Assembly (NCBI GenBank): GCA_910586715.1
Contig: CAJUJG010000009.1
Location: forward strand, 3,698-55,257
Origin: an uncultured Lachnospiraceae bacterium
GTDB lineage: Bacteria > Bacillota > Clostridia > Lachnospirales > Lachnospiraceae
DNA: 51,560 bases
Reading direction: 5' to 3'
The position numbers and the translations under genes were made by a program. Positions 8,941 through 18,512 of this stretch are shown piece after piece; position 1 is the first letter of the stretch, and each line of letters starts with the position of its first letter. The notes under the pieces are model-generated. The model had not been told where the DNA came from, made no database searches, and saw only the letters and a list, made by a program, of their open reading frames with translations.

Positions 8941-10043
8941 TTTTCTCCTTTTATCTTTTTTAGTTCATCTTCATATGTTTGAATAATGATATTTCTATCA
9001 AAATTTTTTTCTACCCATGCCCTGCCTGCAATGCCCATCTGACGGCGTTCCTCACAGGAAAGCGCAAGTATTTTTTCCATTGCATGCACAAGCGCTTCAA
9101 CGCTTTTGCTTTCAAATGCAAATCCGCTTTCACCGTCCAAAAATGTCTCGACACAGCCGCTGATGTCGCTTGCAAGCACCGGACGCCCGCATGCCGCCGC
9201 CTCGAGCAGAACGTTAGAAAGCCCTTCATGGTAAGACGGATGCACAATCACATGGCTTTTTGCCATAACTTCCTCCACGTTATCGATATGTCCGAGATAT
9301 TTGATTATCTTACGTTTTGTTAGAGACATTATTTGCGGTTCATAAAGATTTCTCGTCTCCTCCTCGTACTCGCCCACCAGTACAAATTGAAGACTTTTAT
9401 CTTTTTTTTTCATTATCTGCGCTGCTTCAAGATATTCTTCAATACCTTTATCCTTCATAATACGGATAACCGCAAGAAACTGCACCTGCCCGTATTCCGG
9501 CGGATAATCCCGCAGCGGATGCTCCACAAGGTTCACGCCTGAGCCCGGCAAAAGCGCGTTTTTTTCAACTGCAATGCCGTTTTTGTTCATAAAATCACGA
9601 TTGCGCTTGTTCTGAAAAAATATCCGCTGTGCGTCTTTCATGGAAATCCGGTAAAAACGCAGCAACAGCCTGCTTAAAAGCCCGCCGTTTTCAATCGCCG
9701 TTCCAAGTCCGGTGACATTGCAAAGATACGGCACCTTTTTGATGCGGCAGGCAAGCGCGCCGTAAAGGTTTGGCTTGATAGTGTATGTGAGCACCACGTC
9801 GGGCTTTTTTTTGCGCAAAAGCTTCAGGTATGCAAGAAACAGCTTAAAATCCTGAAACGGATTCATTCCGCGCCTGTCAAAAGGAGTTTTGATAACGCGG
9901 CACAAGTCTTTGAGCTTGTCCATGTTTTCGTCAGGCGGCAAGGACACATATACCTTATGCCCGTCCTCTGCAAAAGCCTGCAGCAATTCTTTTCGAAACA
10001 GATACAGACCGTTTGCGTAATTTGTTAAAATCAGTATTTTCAT
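8928..10043 (-). CDS. GT4-family glycosyltransferase, PglA-like
   Basis: A 371-residue GT4 enzyme. Its start, MKILILTNYANGLYLFRKEL, and the NVTGLGTAI segment match the group that includes PglA, the enzyme adding GalNAc to undecaprenyl-diphospho-bacillosamine. The donor motif is HEGLSNVLLEAAACGRP. It is translationally coupled: its ATG overlaps the TGA of the ATP-grasp gene by four bases and there is no strong binding site of its own. Position right after a PglF-PglE-PglC-like module supports a role as the second transferase of that pathway. That the donor is UDP-GalNAc or UDP-GalNAcA is inferred from the genes downstream. Confidence 0.8.
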   Translation of the reverse strand: MKILILTNYANGLYLFRKELLQAFAEDGHKVYVSLPPDENMDKLKDLCRVIKTPFDRRGMNPFQDFKLFLAYLKLLRKKKPDVVLTYTIKPNLYGALACRIKKVPYLCNVTGLGTAIENGGLLSRLLLRFYRISMKDAQRIFFQNKRNRDFMNKNGIAVEKNALLPGSGVNLVEHPLRDYPPEYGQVQFLAVIRIMKDKGIEEYLEAAQIMKKKDKSLQFVLVGEYEEETRNLYEPQIMSLTKRKIIKYLGHIDNVEEVMAKSHVIVHPSYHEGLSNVLLEAAACGRPVLASDISGCVETFLDGESGFAFESKSVEALVHAMEKILALSCEERRQMGIAGRAWVEKNFDRNIIIQTYEDELKKIKGEKSEN

Positions 10044-11035
10044 AGGCTTACCATGTTATTTTGAATTTCATCAAGTGTTTTAATCACAACACTGTCATAC
10101 ATCATCATGACAACGTTTTCCTCATAATCACCGATACGGGGAGCATTTTCCTTTTTTTCCACAACATTTGTATATATCAGCTTTGGAAAATCAACGCCTG
10201 CTCCGTATGCGTGAAGATACGCTCCGCCAAAACGCGGATTAATCTCCGAAAGGTAATACGTTCCGTTTTGATAAAACAGGTCCATGTCAAGCGGACCGTT
10301 GAATTCAAAAACAGAAAGCGCGTGCTCGACGAAATGAAAAAGGCTGTCATCTTTAAAAGAAATCGTTTTATTGGCGCCGCCGATTGTCGTTGAAAGCTTC
10401 TTTTTGGAGAAAATGGCGACGGGCTTATGGCTTATGGTATCCACATAAATGTCCGCATCCATATCCTCGCCTGTCATCAGCTCCTGAATAATCAACGATT
10501 CATCCTGCCCCGTCAGCTCCTCCAAAAGCTCAAAGGTTTCCACTTTTCTTGCGCCGACACTTCCGCTCCCCGTGCGCGGTTTTACAAACACGGGAAAATC
10601 AATTTCCTTGTTGTTATACGCTTTCCAAAAGTCGGCAAAACAGCCAAACGTTTTTACCGTGTTAATTCCTTGTTCCGCCAAATATTTGGACATTTCGTAT
10701 TTGTCAAAGCACAGCGCCGCCGTTTCTTTGTACGGTGCAAGCACGGTCACGCCAAGCGCCTCAAATTCCTGTCTGTGTTCTGCAAGAATTGCAATTTCAG
10801 GGTCAATTAAGGTGGTGACTGCGTTAATCTCCTCCTTCTTACATATGTCCAAAATCATCGGAATATATGCTTTGTCATGAATTAACGGCACTTGGTAGCT
10901 GACATCGGCAAACGCGAGCGCGGGCGCATACGGACTGTTGTCCGTCACAATCAGTCGCACCTTGTCGCCGAGCGTTTTTCTGAAATCCTTTAATAACTCG
11001 CAGCGCCGTCCTACGCTGCAAAATAAAATATTCAT
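10040..11035 (-). CDS. ATP-grasp domain protein, probable acyl/amino-acid ligase
   Basis: A 331-residue ATP-grasp enzyme of the carbamoyl-phosphate-synthase-like type. It has an N-terminal pre-ATP-grasp Rossmann domain (about 1-110), an ATP-clasp glycine loop in KPRTGSGSVGARK, and the metal-binding EINPRFGGAY near residue 265. Such proteins form acyl-phosphates and transfer the acyl group to an amine or alcohol. It overlaps both neighbours by four bases (PglC-like upstream, PglA-like GT downstream). It occupies the slot where a PglD acetyltransferase might be expected, so it may acylate the 4-amino group of the sugar, for instance with an amino acid. That role is inference. Confidence 0.75.
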   Translation of the reverse strand: MNILFCSVGRRCELLKDFRKTLGDKVRLIVTDNSPYAPALAFADVSYQVPLIHDKAYIPMILDICKKEEINAVTTLIDPEIAILAEHRQEFEALGVTVLAPYKETAALCFDKYEMSKYLAEQGINTVKTFGCFADFWKAYNNKEIDFPVFVKPRTGSGSVGARKVETFELLEELTGQDESLIIQELMTGEDMDADIYVDTISHKPVAIFSKKKLSTTIGGANKTISFKDDSLFHFVEHALSVFEFNGPLDMDLFYQNGTYYLSEINPRFGGAYLHAYGAGVDFPKLIYTNVVEKKENAPRIGDYEENVVMMMYDSVVIKTLDEIQNNMVSL

Positions 11036-11685
11036 ACATGCTCCTCCGTTTTTGTTCCCGTTTTTGTTCCCGTAAAGGCTTCCATTGTGGCATCAGTCGC
11101 GCTGTTGATGTCGCTATGGCGAAATACGACTGCCACTGTTTGGAATAATATTTTTAAATCCATTTTAAATGATATTTTTTTCACATACTCGACATCATAT
11201 GCAAATCGCTGCTCCCAACTGATGGCGTTTCTGCCGTTGACCTGCGCCCATCCGGTCAGTCCGGGGCGGACGTCGTGGCGCTGCTTTTGGAAGTCGTTGT
11301 ATAACGGTAAGTATTTTACAAGCAATGGTCTTGGTCCGATCAGGCTCATGTCGCCCTTTAAAATATTCCAAAGTTCTGGCAGCTCGTCAAGGCTTGTCGC
11401 GCGCAGTGCCTTGCCGAATTTGGTGAGGCGCACTTCATCAGGTAACAGTTCGCCGTTTTGGTCGCGCGCGTCGGTCATGGAACGGAATTTGCACAGTCCG
11501 AATATTTTTTCGTGGTACCCGGGGCGCTGTTGATGGAAAATGACAGGGGAGCCGAGCTTTACGCGTACGAGTACAGCAACAATGAGCAAAATCGGGCTTA
11601 GCACGATTAATGCCGTAAGCGATATGATGATGTCAAGCAGGCGCTTGATATATTTTTCGTAAAAGTTTTGTTTATGTCTTTGCAT
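11032..11685 (-). CDS. pglC: PglC-like phosphoglycosyl transferase (small initiating sugar transferase)
   Basis: A 217-residue monotopic phosphoglycosyl transferase that moves a sugar-1-phosphate from a UDP-sugar to undecaprenyl phosphate. One re-entrant hydrophobic segment (about residues 10-34) precedes FRSM, the Asp-Glu catalytic pair in TSLDELPELWNILKGDMSLIGPRP, and RPGLTGWAQVNGR. Length matches PglC, well short of the WbaP type found at 42746. Start at 11685 with GGAGAAG upstream. The C-terminus ends with a near-repeat (TGTKTGTKTEE). It follows the PglE-like aminotransferase, so its substrate is probably a UDP-4-amino- or 4-acylamino-trideoxy sugar. Confidence 0.85.
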   Translation of the reverse strand: MQRHKQNFYEKYIKRLLDIIISLTALIVLSPILLIVAVLVRVKLGSPVIFHQQRPGYHEKIFGLCKFRSMTDARDQNGELLPDEVRLTKFGKALRATSLDELPELWNILKGDMSLIGPRPLLVKYLPLYNDFQKQRHDVRPGLTGWAQVNGRNAISWEQRFAYDVEYVKKISFKMDLKILFQTVAVVFRHSDINSATDATMEAFTGTKTGTKTEEHV

Positions 11686-11731
11686 TATCTTCTCCAAACA
11701 TCTTTGCAGTCTCTTCAATCACCATTTATTA

Positions 11732-13000
11732 CTATGCAAAGCACGCCCTCACCATCTCAATGACGATCTCCTGCTCCTCTTTCGTCATTTTATTGTCAGA
11801 AGGCAGACATAACCCTCTGTGGAAAATATCCATTCCGACGTCAAGCGGTCTGCCGTCCGTTCCGACGCTGCCGCCGCTTATGTAGGCATTCGTCTTTGCC
11901 CTGCCGTCGCCCTCTCTTGTGACAAACCCATTCATGCGGTAAATCGGCTGCATATGCATTGGCTTCCAAATCGGACGCCCCTCCGCGTTATAGTTCATAA
12001 TCGTATCAAGAATTTCCGTCGGACAGCTTTTACCATGCTCAGGCTGATATAAAACCTCACACTCGCTGCGCACCTGCTTACACATGGCGTCCGCGTCAAT
12101 CAGCATACAGGAAAGCCAAAAATTCGGCTCCGAGTTTTGCGCATCAAACGGGTTCATGGAAACGGGAAGGTCCTTAAAGCCTTCCTTGTAACGCTCATAA
12201 ATCGCCTTTTTCCCCGCAATATGCTCCGCAAGATGCGCCATCTGTCCGCGCACAATCCCTGCAATCACGTTGCTCATGCGGTAATTGTAGCCAAGCTCCT
12301 CATGCTGATACCACGGCGCGTTCTCTCTCGCCTGCGTAGACCACTTTCTGACCTTGTTTGCCGCCTCCAAATCGTCCGCTAAAAACATGCCGCCTGCAGA
12401 ACCTGTAATAATTTTATTTCCGTTAAACGAAATACAGTTATATTGTCCAAACGTTCCCGTCTGCTGTCCCTTGTATGTCGCGCCGAACGACTCCGCCGCG
12501 TCCTCCACAATCACCGCACCGTGTGCGTCGCAGATTTTTCTGATTTCATCAACCTTTGCAGGCGTACCGTACAAATGTGCAAACACAACCGCCCGAACCT
12601 CCGGATAAAGCGCAAACGCCTTTTCCAACGCAACAGGGTCCATGTTCCAGGTATCATATTCCGTGTCGATAAAAACAGGAACGCCGCCCTCGTAAACCAC
12701 GGGATTGACTGTCGCGTCAAACGTCATGTCGGAGCAGAATACCTTATCGCCCCGCTTTACTCCCGCAAGCTTTACGGCAAGATGCAGCGCCGCCGTACCT
12801 GACGCGAGGGCAACCGCATAGCCGCAGCCCGTCTTTTCGCAGACAAGACGTTCCAGTTCGTTAAGATTCGCCCCTACGGTAGACATCCAGTTTGTATCGT
12901 ACGCTTCTTTTACATATGCCAGCTCTTCACCATGCATCGTCGGGCTTGAAAGCCACACTTTCTTTTCAAATGGATGAAATTGCTTTTCTTCTTGAAACAT
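11732..13000 (-). CDS. pglE: PglE-like UDP-4-keto sugar aminotransferase (DegT/DnrJ/EryC1)
   Basis: A 422-residue PLP-dependent aminotransferase of the DegT/DnrJ/EryC1 family. The PLP Schiff-base lysine is Lys196 in SFNGNKIITGSAGG, preceded by VEDAAES (Asp167) and the phosphate-binding SGTAALHL (67-74). The phrase NWMSTVG near residue 37 and the overall length resemble PglE, which converts UDP-4-keto-6-deoxy-GlcNAc to the 4-amino sugar. It follows the PglF-like dehydratase gene after a gap of 87 bases that contains a possible promoter. Start at 13000 behind AAAGGGG. No PglD-type acetyltransferase with left-handed helix repeats lies nearby. Confidence 0.85.
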   Translation of the reverse strand: MFQEEKQFHPFEKKVWLSSPTMHGEELAYVKEAYDTNWMSTVGANLNELERLVCEKTGCGYAVALASGTAALHLAVKLAGVKRGDKVFCSDMTFDATVNPVVYEGGVPVFIDTEYDTWNMDPVALEKAFALYPEVRAVVFAHLYGTPAKVDEIRKICDAHGAVIVEDAAESFGATYKGQQTGTFGQYNCISFNGNKIITGSAGGMFLADDLEAANKVRKWSTQARENAPWYQHEELGYNYRMSNVIAGIVRGQMAHLAEHIAGKKAIYERYKEGFKDLPVSMNPFDAQNSEPNFWLSCMLIDADAMCKQVRSECEVLYQPEHGKSCPTEILDTIMNYNAEGRPIWKPMHMQPIYRMNGFVTREGDGRAKTNAYISGGSVGTDGRPLDVGMDIFHRGLCLPSDNKMTKEEQEIVIEMVRACFA

Positions 13001-13053
13001 GTTTCGATTTTCCCCTTTCCGCAGCAGACATCATTCTTTTTTCTATTTTTTAT

Positions 13054-13082
13054 AGTATATGGCAAAAATTGGTTTTATACAA
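13054..13082 (-). promoter_or_regulatory. Possible sigma-A promoter upstream of pglE
   Basis: On the minus strand a TTGTAT hexamer (13082-13077) lies 17 bases before TATACT (13059-13054). The -10 fits well and the -35 is weak (3 of 6). It sits in the 87-base gap between pglF and pglE, one of the few gaps in this block, and would allow extra transcription of the downstream genes. Confidence 0.4.
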
Positions 13083-13087
13083 TACTG

Positions 13088-14947
13088 TTAACCTTCTTTT
13101 GGAATATACGTCGGTACAATCTCCTGTATCAGCGGGCGCACGTCCTCACACTCGTCCTCGACCGCATGCTTTAAATTGTTGAGCTGCACATAAAACTTCG
13201 ACTCGTCGAACTCAATGGGTTTTCCGATATGAATTAATTTATTCTCCGTGTCCGTCATGCCTTCCTCGTTCATCAGAAGTTCCTCGTAGAGCTTTTCTCC
13301 GGGGCGCAGACCCGTAAACTCAATTTTAATGTCTTCATCTACCTTATATCCTGACAGCTTGATTAAATTCCTGGCAAGATCGAGAATCTTCACCGGTTCC
13401 CCCATATCAAGCACAAAAATCTCGCCGCCCTTTGCGTATACGCCTGCCTGCAGCACCAACGATACTGCCTCGGGAATGGTCATAAAATAGCGAATGATGT
13501 CCGGATGCGTCACCGTCACCGGACCGCCCGCGGCAATCTGCTGCTTAAAAAGCGGTATTACGCTTCCGTTGCTCCCAAGCACGTTTCCGAACCGCACCGC
13601 CACAAATTCCGTGTCGTAATGCCGGTTGTAGGTCTGTATAATCATTTCGCAGATGCGTTTGCTTGCACCCATGATATTCGTGGGATTGACCGCCTTGTCC
13701 GTAGAAATCATCACAAACTTTTTTACGCCGTTTTGTGCCGCCGCCTGTGCCGTTTTCCACGTGCCAAACACATTATTCTTAATCGCCTCGTTCGGGCTGA
13801 CCTCCATAAGCGGCACATGCTTGTGCGCCGCCGCGTGATAAATAATATCAGGGCGGTACGTCTTCATAATGCTGTTCATGCGGTTTGTATTGCGGATGGA
13901 CGCAATCAGCACCACCAAATCAAGACGCGGATAATTGCGCTTTAACTCCTGCTGGATTTCATAGGCATTATTTTCATAAATATCGACAATGACCAGCCTT
14001 GCCGGTCTGTGCCCCGCAATCTGCCGGCAAAGCTCGCTTCCAATCGAGCCGCCTCCGCCCGTGACCATGATTGTCTTATTTTTCACATAGTTTAAAATCG
14101 AATCCAAATCTACTTTAATCGGGTCGCGCCCAAGCAAATCCTCCACGTCAACATCCCTGAGCTTGCTGACATTGACCTCACCGTTTACCAGCTGATATAT
14201 ACCGGGCAGCGTACGCAGCTTACAGCTTGTCTCCTTGCAGATTTCCACAATCTCCTTCATCGTGGCGCGGTTTGCCGACGGAATGGCGATGATAATCTCG
14301 TCAATGCCGTAAAGCGCCGCATACTCCACAATCTTGTCGCGTCCTCCTACAATCCGCACGCCGAGGATAAAACGCCCCCATTTTGTCTCGTTATCATCAA
14401 TAATGCACTTAATGGTCATCGTGCTGAAATCACTGTTGGTGATTTCTTTAATGACAGCATGTCCAGCCTCACCTGCACCGATAATCATAACGCGCGTACC
14501 GTTTTTCTTATTTTGATGCTTATGCTTCATACCGCGGATAATGCGGTACGAAAACCGCACAACCGTCGTGGCGCCCGTCAGCACAAGCACATACATAAAA
14601 TAGTAGCTGCGCGGAATGGGATAGCGAAACAGCTTCATACCAAGGAAATTGAGCACGGCGCACAGACAACATGCCGCGACAATATTCTGCGCCTCCGCAG
14701 TGCCAGCAAACGCCCATAAGCTATGGTAGAGCTTAAACAGATAAAACACTATCAGCGTAATCACCACGTTGACGACCATGAAATTCCACGCGGAGCTCAA
14801 ATAAATCTCCGGTATATCCGTATATTTTAATTCAAACCGAATCCACAGCGGCATGATACTAGCGATGCAAACCATCATAATATCGATAATGACAAGCACA
14901 ATCCGCCTGTGTAAAAGCTGCATGTTTATATGATTTAATAGTTTCAT
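13088..14947 (-). CDS. pglF: Membrane-bound UDP-GlcNAc 4,6-dehydratase, PglF/CapD type
   Basis: A 619-residue protein with four N-terminal membrane helices (about 15-37, 54-73, 85-104, 115-132), a first Rossmann domain (GAGEAGHA, 157-164) and a C-terminal dehydratase domain with TGGGGSIGSE (296-305). The active site has TDK at 416-418 and MGASK at 426-430, where Met stands in place of the usual SDR tyrosine. This is the pattern known for PglF-type C6-dehydratases. It makes UDP-4-keto-6-deoxy-GlcNAc for the PglE-like enzyme. Start at 14947 with AGGAGG; it overlaps the stop of the preceding gene by four bases. Confidence 0.88.
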   Translation of the reverse strand: MKLLNHINMQLLHRRIVLVIIDIMMVCIASIMPLWIRFELKYTDIPEIYLSSAWNFMVVNVVITLIVFYLFKLYHSLWAFAGTAEAQNIVAACCLCAVLNFLGMKLFRYPIPRSYYFMYVLVLTGATTVVRFSYRIIRGMKHKHQNKKNGTRVMIIGAGEAGHAVIKEITNSDFSTMTIKCIIDDNETKWGRFILGVRIVGGRDKIVEYAALYGIDEIIIAIPSANRATMKEIVEICKETSCKLRTLPGIYQLVNGEVNVSKLRDVDVEDLLGRDPIKVDLDSILNYVKNKTIMVTGGGGSIGSELCRQIAGHRPARLVIVDIYENNAYEIQQELKRNYPRLDLVVLIASIRNTNRMNSIMKTYRPDIIYHAAAHKHVPLMEVSPNEAIKNNVFGTWKTAQAAAQNGVKKFVMISTDKAVNPTNIMGASKRICEMIIQTYNRHYDTEFVAVRFGNVLGSNGSVIPLFKQQIAAGGPVTVTHPDIIRYFMTIPEAVSLVLQAGVYAKGGEIFVLDMGEPVKILDLARNLIKLSGYKVDEDIKIEFTGLRPGEKLYEELLMNEEGMTDTENKLIHIGKPIEFDESKFYVQLNNLKHAVEDECEDVRPLIQEIVPTYIPKEG

Positions 14948-17571
14948 AACTCCTCCTTTGCACCCGAAGGAATCCTTGTGCCAATCAGCAGAGGCTGCAT
15001 CAGCAAAAAGCAGAATCCCGCCGGAATACATGGGTGAAACGCCCACTCCGTAACGCTAATCAGTCCGAAAACGATAATCAGCGCAAACACGACAATATAA
15101 ATGCCAAACGTTTCTCCCTGTGTCATCACAAGTCTTATAGAGCGCCAAAGACTGATGGCACAAATTACCAAAAATACTACTCCTGCTATCATACCAAAAT
15201 TATATGCTACCTGCAAATAGGAATTGTGCGCATGGACATGTTCTTTCCCGTCTTCATTGACAAGCGCCATTTTTTCATGCCCTGAAAAAGACAACGCTTT
15301 TACATAGTCCATGAAAATATTGAACCGTCCGTTCGATATATCATCCTGCACCTCTTCCTCATTATCCTCCTCATCATCACCGCTGTCGTCGCCTTTTGCG
15401 GTTCTGACATCCATTCCCGCAAAATCCGCCCCCGTGTATACAAGATACTGCTCTTGTAAAACAGCTCTGCCGCGAGCCTCTTCCTCGCCGTCCTCCTCGT
15501 CCGTTATGACCTCCTCCTTTTGGAACCGCCCGAACAAGGTTGAAAAAAAGCGCGGCACTGTCATATATTTATCCGAATCAATCGGATCACCCCTGTAAAC
15601 CATAAAGCCCCTGTCCTGATGTTCAAGGTCGTAGCGTATCGGTTCGTTAATCACGGCAGGTATCATCCGCACTGCGCTGAACACAAGCGGAAAGCTAAGC
15701 AGCGCCATCAGCGAGAGGATACCGATTTCTTTCCATACATTCGACGCCGGCTTATGAAATGCAAACGCCGCCAGCGCCACCACAAGCGCCGCCGTCACAA
15801 ATGCCGAAAGATATGCGGTTCTTGACATGGTCAGGAAAATGTATCCTGCTGTCACACACACAAGAAAGCATTCAAAAGGACAGCACACAATCATTTGTTC
15901 TCTCGCCTTGAGCGTGCCGAACAGCTTCCCTGCCGCCGCCCCAAACACGACCGCAAGATACATTCCCGTACATGCCACCGTATGGAAAATCCCGCCGTAA
16001 CGATAAAGCATCCAGTAATGATGCGGTCTGTGCACAAAACAGAACAACGCCACAAGTCCGAAGCTGAGTAATATCCCGTTCGTAAAATTTTTCAGAAGCC
16101 TGCTTTTGGATGCAGGCGTAAAACGCAGGAAAAACATTGTCACAAAGGGCAATGTCGCTGTGTATACCCATATTTTTTCAAACTGATAAAAATACATCAG
16201 CGCGGAAAATACAATCCACAGGCATCCATACACAAGCTGAAACGTTGCCGGTCTCTGAAAACGGTATTGTCTTTGGCGCAGTCCCTGATACCACGCGCGC
16301 ATGATATTGAGGATTAAAAGCCCCCATGACACCACGACCGCACAGGTCAGCACAGCAAGCTCACGCTCGTTTGTCCCCTGCTCAAAGCCACGGCAGTAAA
16401 GCACGGAACCGATGACTGATGCAATCAGCCACAGTGCGCTTAGTATATTCAAAAACTGCCTTTCACTGTACATCATCAAAAACGCAGCCGCCAAAAAAAT
16501 CAGCATCCAGCGCGTGTTGGTATAGTGATAGTATTCCCTGTCCGCGTTTACATATTGACACAATGCATAAAACAGCAGTCCAAAACTTACCGTTTGGATA
16601 TAATTGCGCCAAATCAGGGAAAGCTTTCTTCCTGCGGTAAGCCTTGTCCCACGCTGCGGCATCGGATACCGGTCACGCAGCCAAATCGCAAGCAAAAGCC
16701 ACGCCGCCCCGACCGCGATTGCAACGGCAAAAAACATTCTGTCCGCAACCCCGCCGCCAAAGCGGTTTAACACCACCGAAAACACAAACAGAAACAGCGC
16801 GGCGCCCGCTGCGGCTGCACTTGCCGCAATCCGCGCAGATCGGATAATCGTCTGCTGATACTGTGTTAAATAAATATCATACAGATATAACACCACCGCC
16901 GCCGCAATATAAACGATTGTTGCTGCTGCAAGAATCATCACATAATACAGCAAAACCCCAAACGCAGTCAGCGCCTTTGCATAGTCAAAATCCGCAATCA
17001 GCGCCACATTGTCATTGATGATACCGTCAATGTAAAGCGTACTGTTCTCCGTCTGACCAAGCGCTCCCCTGTCCGCCACAGGCAGCTCAAACACGCCGCC
17101 ACAATCCTCCGGCACCAGCATTTCATAATAATATGCACGGTCTGGCTCCACATCCACGTCGGGCGTCGCCGTCAGATAGCCGTCATCCTCAATATCTCCG
17201 CAGCAGCGCTGTTCTTCGTAAATGCACGAAAAATTTTCATCGTACAGACGAAACAGCACAAAATCAGAGCGGCTGCTTTTTTCCGGCACACTGCAAACCA
17301 TATATAATCTTACGGAATATAAATGCTCCTGAGAGAAATATACCATTTGGAGTTTTTTGTCATTCATGGTAAACGGATCGCCCTGCAGCGTCTCCCGCGC
17401 CGATGTGTTATACGCCTTCTGCCGTGAAATCTTATGATTTTGCACTGCGCCCTGCGGAAAAACACGCATCAGCATAATAAAGGCAACCGTCACGATCAGA
17501 ATTTGAACGACCGCATTTCTTTTTATGTGTTCTATGTCACCCACCGCATGGCAGAGTGCGTCCCTTATCAC
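14944..17571 (-). CDS. O-antigen ligase / Wzy-like polymerase family membrane protein
   Basis: An 875-residue polytopic protein. One helix lies near residue 25, then an extracytoplasmic domain of about 150 residues, then at least twelve further helices. A large outside loop near residues 640-790 contains a very acidic stretch (DSGDDEEDNEEE) and ends with HAHNSYLQVAYNFG, the pattern seen in O-antigen ligases and polymerases. It would join or polymerise lipid-linked glycans on the outer face. The start is a GTG at 17571 with AAGGAGGG, overlapping the stop of the GT2 gene. It is much longer than classical WaaL (about 400 residues); the N-terminal beta-rich domain accounts for part of this. Confidence 0.7.
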   Translation of the reverse strand: MIRDALCHAVGDIEHIKRNAVVQILIVTVAFIMLMRVFPQGAVQNHKISRQKAYNTSARETLQGDPFTMNDKKLQMVYFSQEHLYSVRLYMVCSVPEKSSRSDFVLFRLYDENFSCIYEEQRCCGDIEDDGYLTATPDVDVEPDRAYYYEMLVPEDCGGVFELPVADRGALGQTENSTLYIDGIINDNVALIADFDYAKALTAFGVLLYYVMILAAATIVYIAAAVVLYLYDIYLTQYQQTIIRSARIAASAAAAGAALFLFVFSVVLNRFGGGVADRMFFAVAIAVGAAWLLLAIWLRDRYPMPQRGTRLTAGRKLSLIWRNYIQTVSFGLLFYALCQYVNADREYYHYTNTRWMLIFLAAAFLMMYSERQFLNILSALWLIASVIGSVLYCRGFEQGTNERELAVLTCAVVVSWGLLILNIMRAWYQGLRQRQYRFQRPATFQLVYGCLWIVFSALMYFYQFEKIWVYTATLPFVTMFFLRFTPASKSRLLKNFTNGILLSFGLVALFCFVHRPHHYWMLYRYGGIFHTVACTGMYLAVVFGAAAGKLFGTLKAREQMIVCCPFECFLVCVTAGYIFLTMSRTAYLSAFVTAALVVALAAFAFHKPASNVWKEIGILSLMALLSFPLVFSAVRMIPAVINEPIRYDLEHQDRGFMVYRGDPIDSDKYMTVPRFFSTLFGRFQKEEVITDEEDGEEEARGRAVLQEQYLVYTGADFAGMDVRTAKGDDSGDDEEDNEEEVQDDISNGRFNIFMDYVKALSFSGHEKMALVNEDGKEHVHAHNSYLQVAYNFGMIAGVVFLVICAISLWRSIRLVMTQGETFGIYIVVFALIIVFGLISVTEWAFHPCIPAGFCFLLMQPLLIGTRIPSGAKEEL

Positions 17572-18512
17572 AAGTCTTCACCCTCCTTCGTCCCTGTCTC
17601 CTCGCGTATCACATACTGCGGCGAACGGTTGATGCTGATGTAAATACGTCCGATGTACTCCCCAATGAGTCCAAGCATAATCATTAACATGCCGCCGATA
17701 AACACGACTGCTGCCATAAGGGAACTAAATCCCATCGGCACCGCCGGATTGACCAGCCTCTTAATCACCGTGTAAATCCCATAGAGAAATCCTCCCGCCG
17801 CAAAAAGCGCGCCTGTCGCCGTCGCAATACGAAGCGGAAGAATGGAGAACGCCGTAAAGCCGTTAAACCAAAGCGAGAGCAGCTTGCGCATGGTATAACC
17901 GGAGCTTCCGACTTCCCGCTTCCGGTGTTTTACGGGCACGTTCGTTATATTTTTCGTGGCACGCAGCACCAGCCCGATCACATACGGATAGCTGTGCTCA
18001 TACGCCAGCATACTGTCCACGACAAAACGCCTTGCCGCAAAATAACTTGTCAGCTGCAGCTCTTTTGGCTTTCCAAGCATCAGCCGTGTCATAATGTCGT
18101 TGATATAGCTGCCAAAATTACGGAACGCGCTGTGCTGCTTGGAATTGTAGCTTGCATACACCACATCGCTCCCCTGCTCAATCGCGTCAATCAGACTGCC
18201 GACCTCGTCCGCGGGCGTCTGTCCGTCATCGTCAAGGCACACCACAATATCCCCGTCCGCTTTGCGCAGCCCCGCCATCAGCGCCGCGTGCTGTCCGAAA
18301 TTTTTCGCAAGGCTGATGCCTGTCACATTGTTATGTTTTTCACAAATCTGTCTGATTACCGTATACGTATTATCGGGAGAACAGTCGTTTACGAGAAAAA
18401 TGTCATAGTCGTATGCCGCAAGTCCCTTCATCGTATCCGTAATCTCCTCCACCACCGCCTCAATCGTATGTTCGCTCCGGTAGCAGGGTATGACAAAGCT
18501 AATTTTGCTCAT
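17568..18512 (-). CDS. DPM1/GtrB-like GT2, polyprenyl-phosphate glycosyltransferase
   Basis: A 314-residue GT2 enzyme with a GT-A domain (VIPCYRSEHTI at the start, DDDGQTPADE as metal/donor site near residue 94) and two C-terminal membrane helices at about 228-252 and 263-287. This architecture belongs to the ArnC/GtrB group that loads a sugar on undecaprenyl phosphate for later use outside the cell. Both ends overlap neighbours by four bases (GNAT upstream, ligase-like gene downstream). It probably supplies one of the large GT-C-like membrane proteins in this block. The sugar is unknown. Confidence 0.8.
   Translation of the reverse strand: MSKISFVIPCYRSEHTIEAVVEEITDTMKGLAAYDYDIFLVNDCSPDNTYTVIRQICEKHNNVTGISLAKNFGQHAALMAGLRKADGDIVVCLDDDGQTPADEVGSLIDAIEQGSDVVYASYNSKQHSAFRNFGSYINDIMTRLMLGKPKELQLTSYFAARRFVVDSMLAYEHSYPYVIGLVLRATKNITNVPVKHRKREVGSSGYTMRKLLSLWFNGFTAFSILPLRIATATGALFAAGGFLYGIYTVIKRLVNPAVPMGFSSLMAAVVFIGGMLMIMLGLIGEYIGRIYISINRSPQYVIREETGTKEGEDL

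Noticed and set aside
13088..14947. The PglF-like gene as a second pseB
   Set aside because: It has four N-terminal helices, two Rossmann domains and Met in place of the catalytic Tyr, features of the non-inverting PglF type; pseB is the soluble form at 31466.
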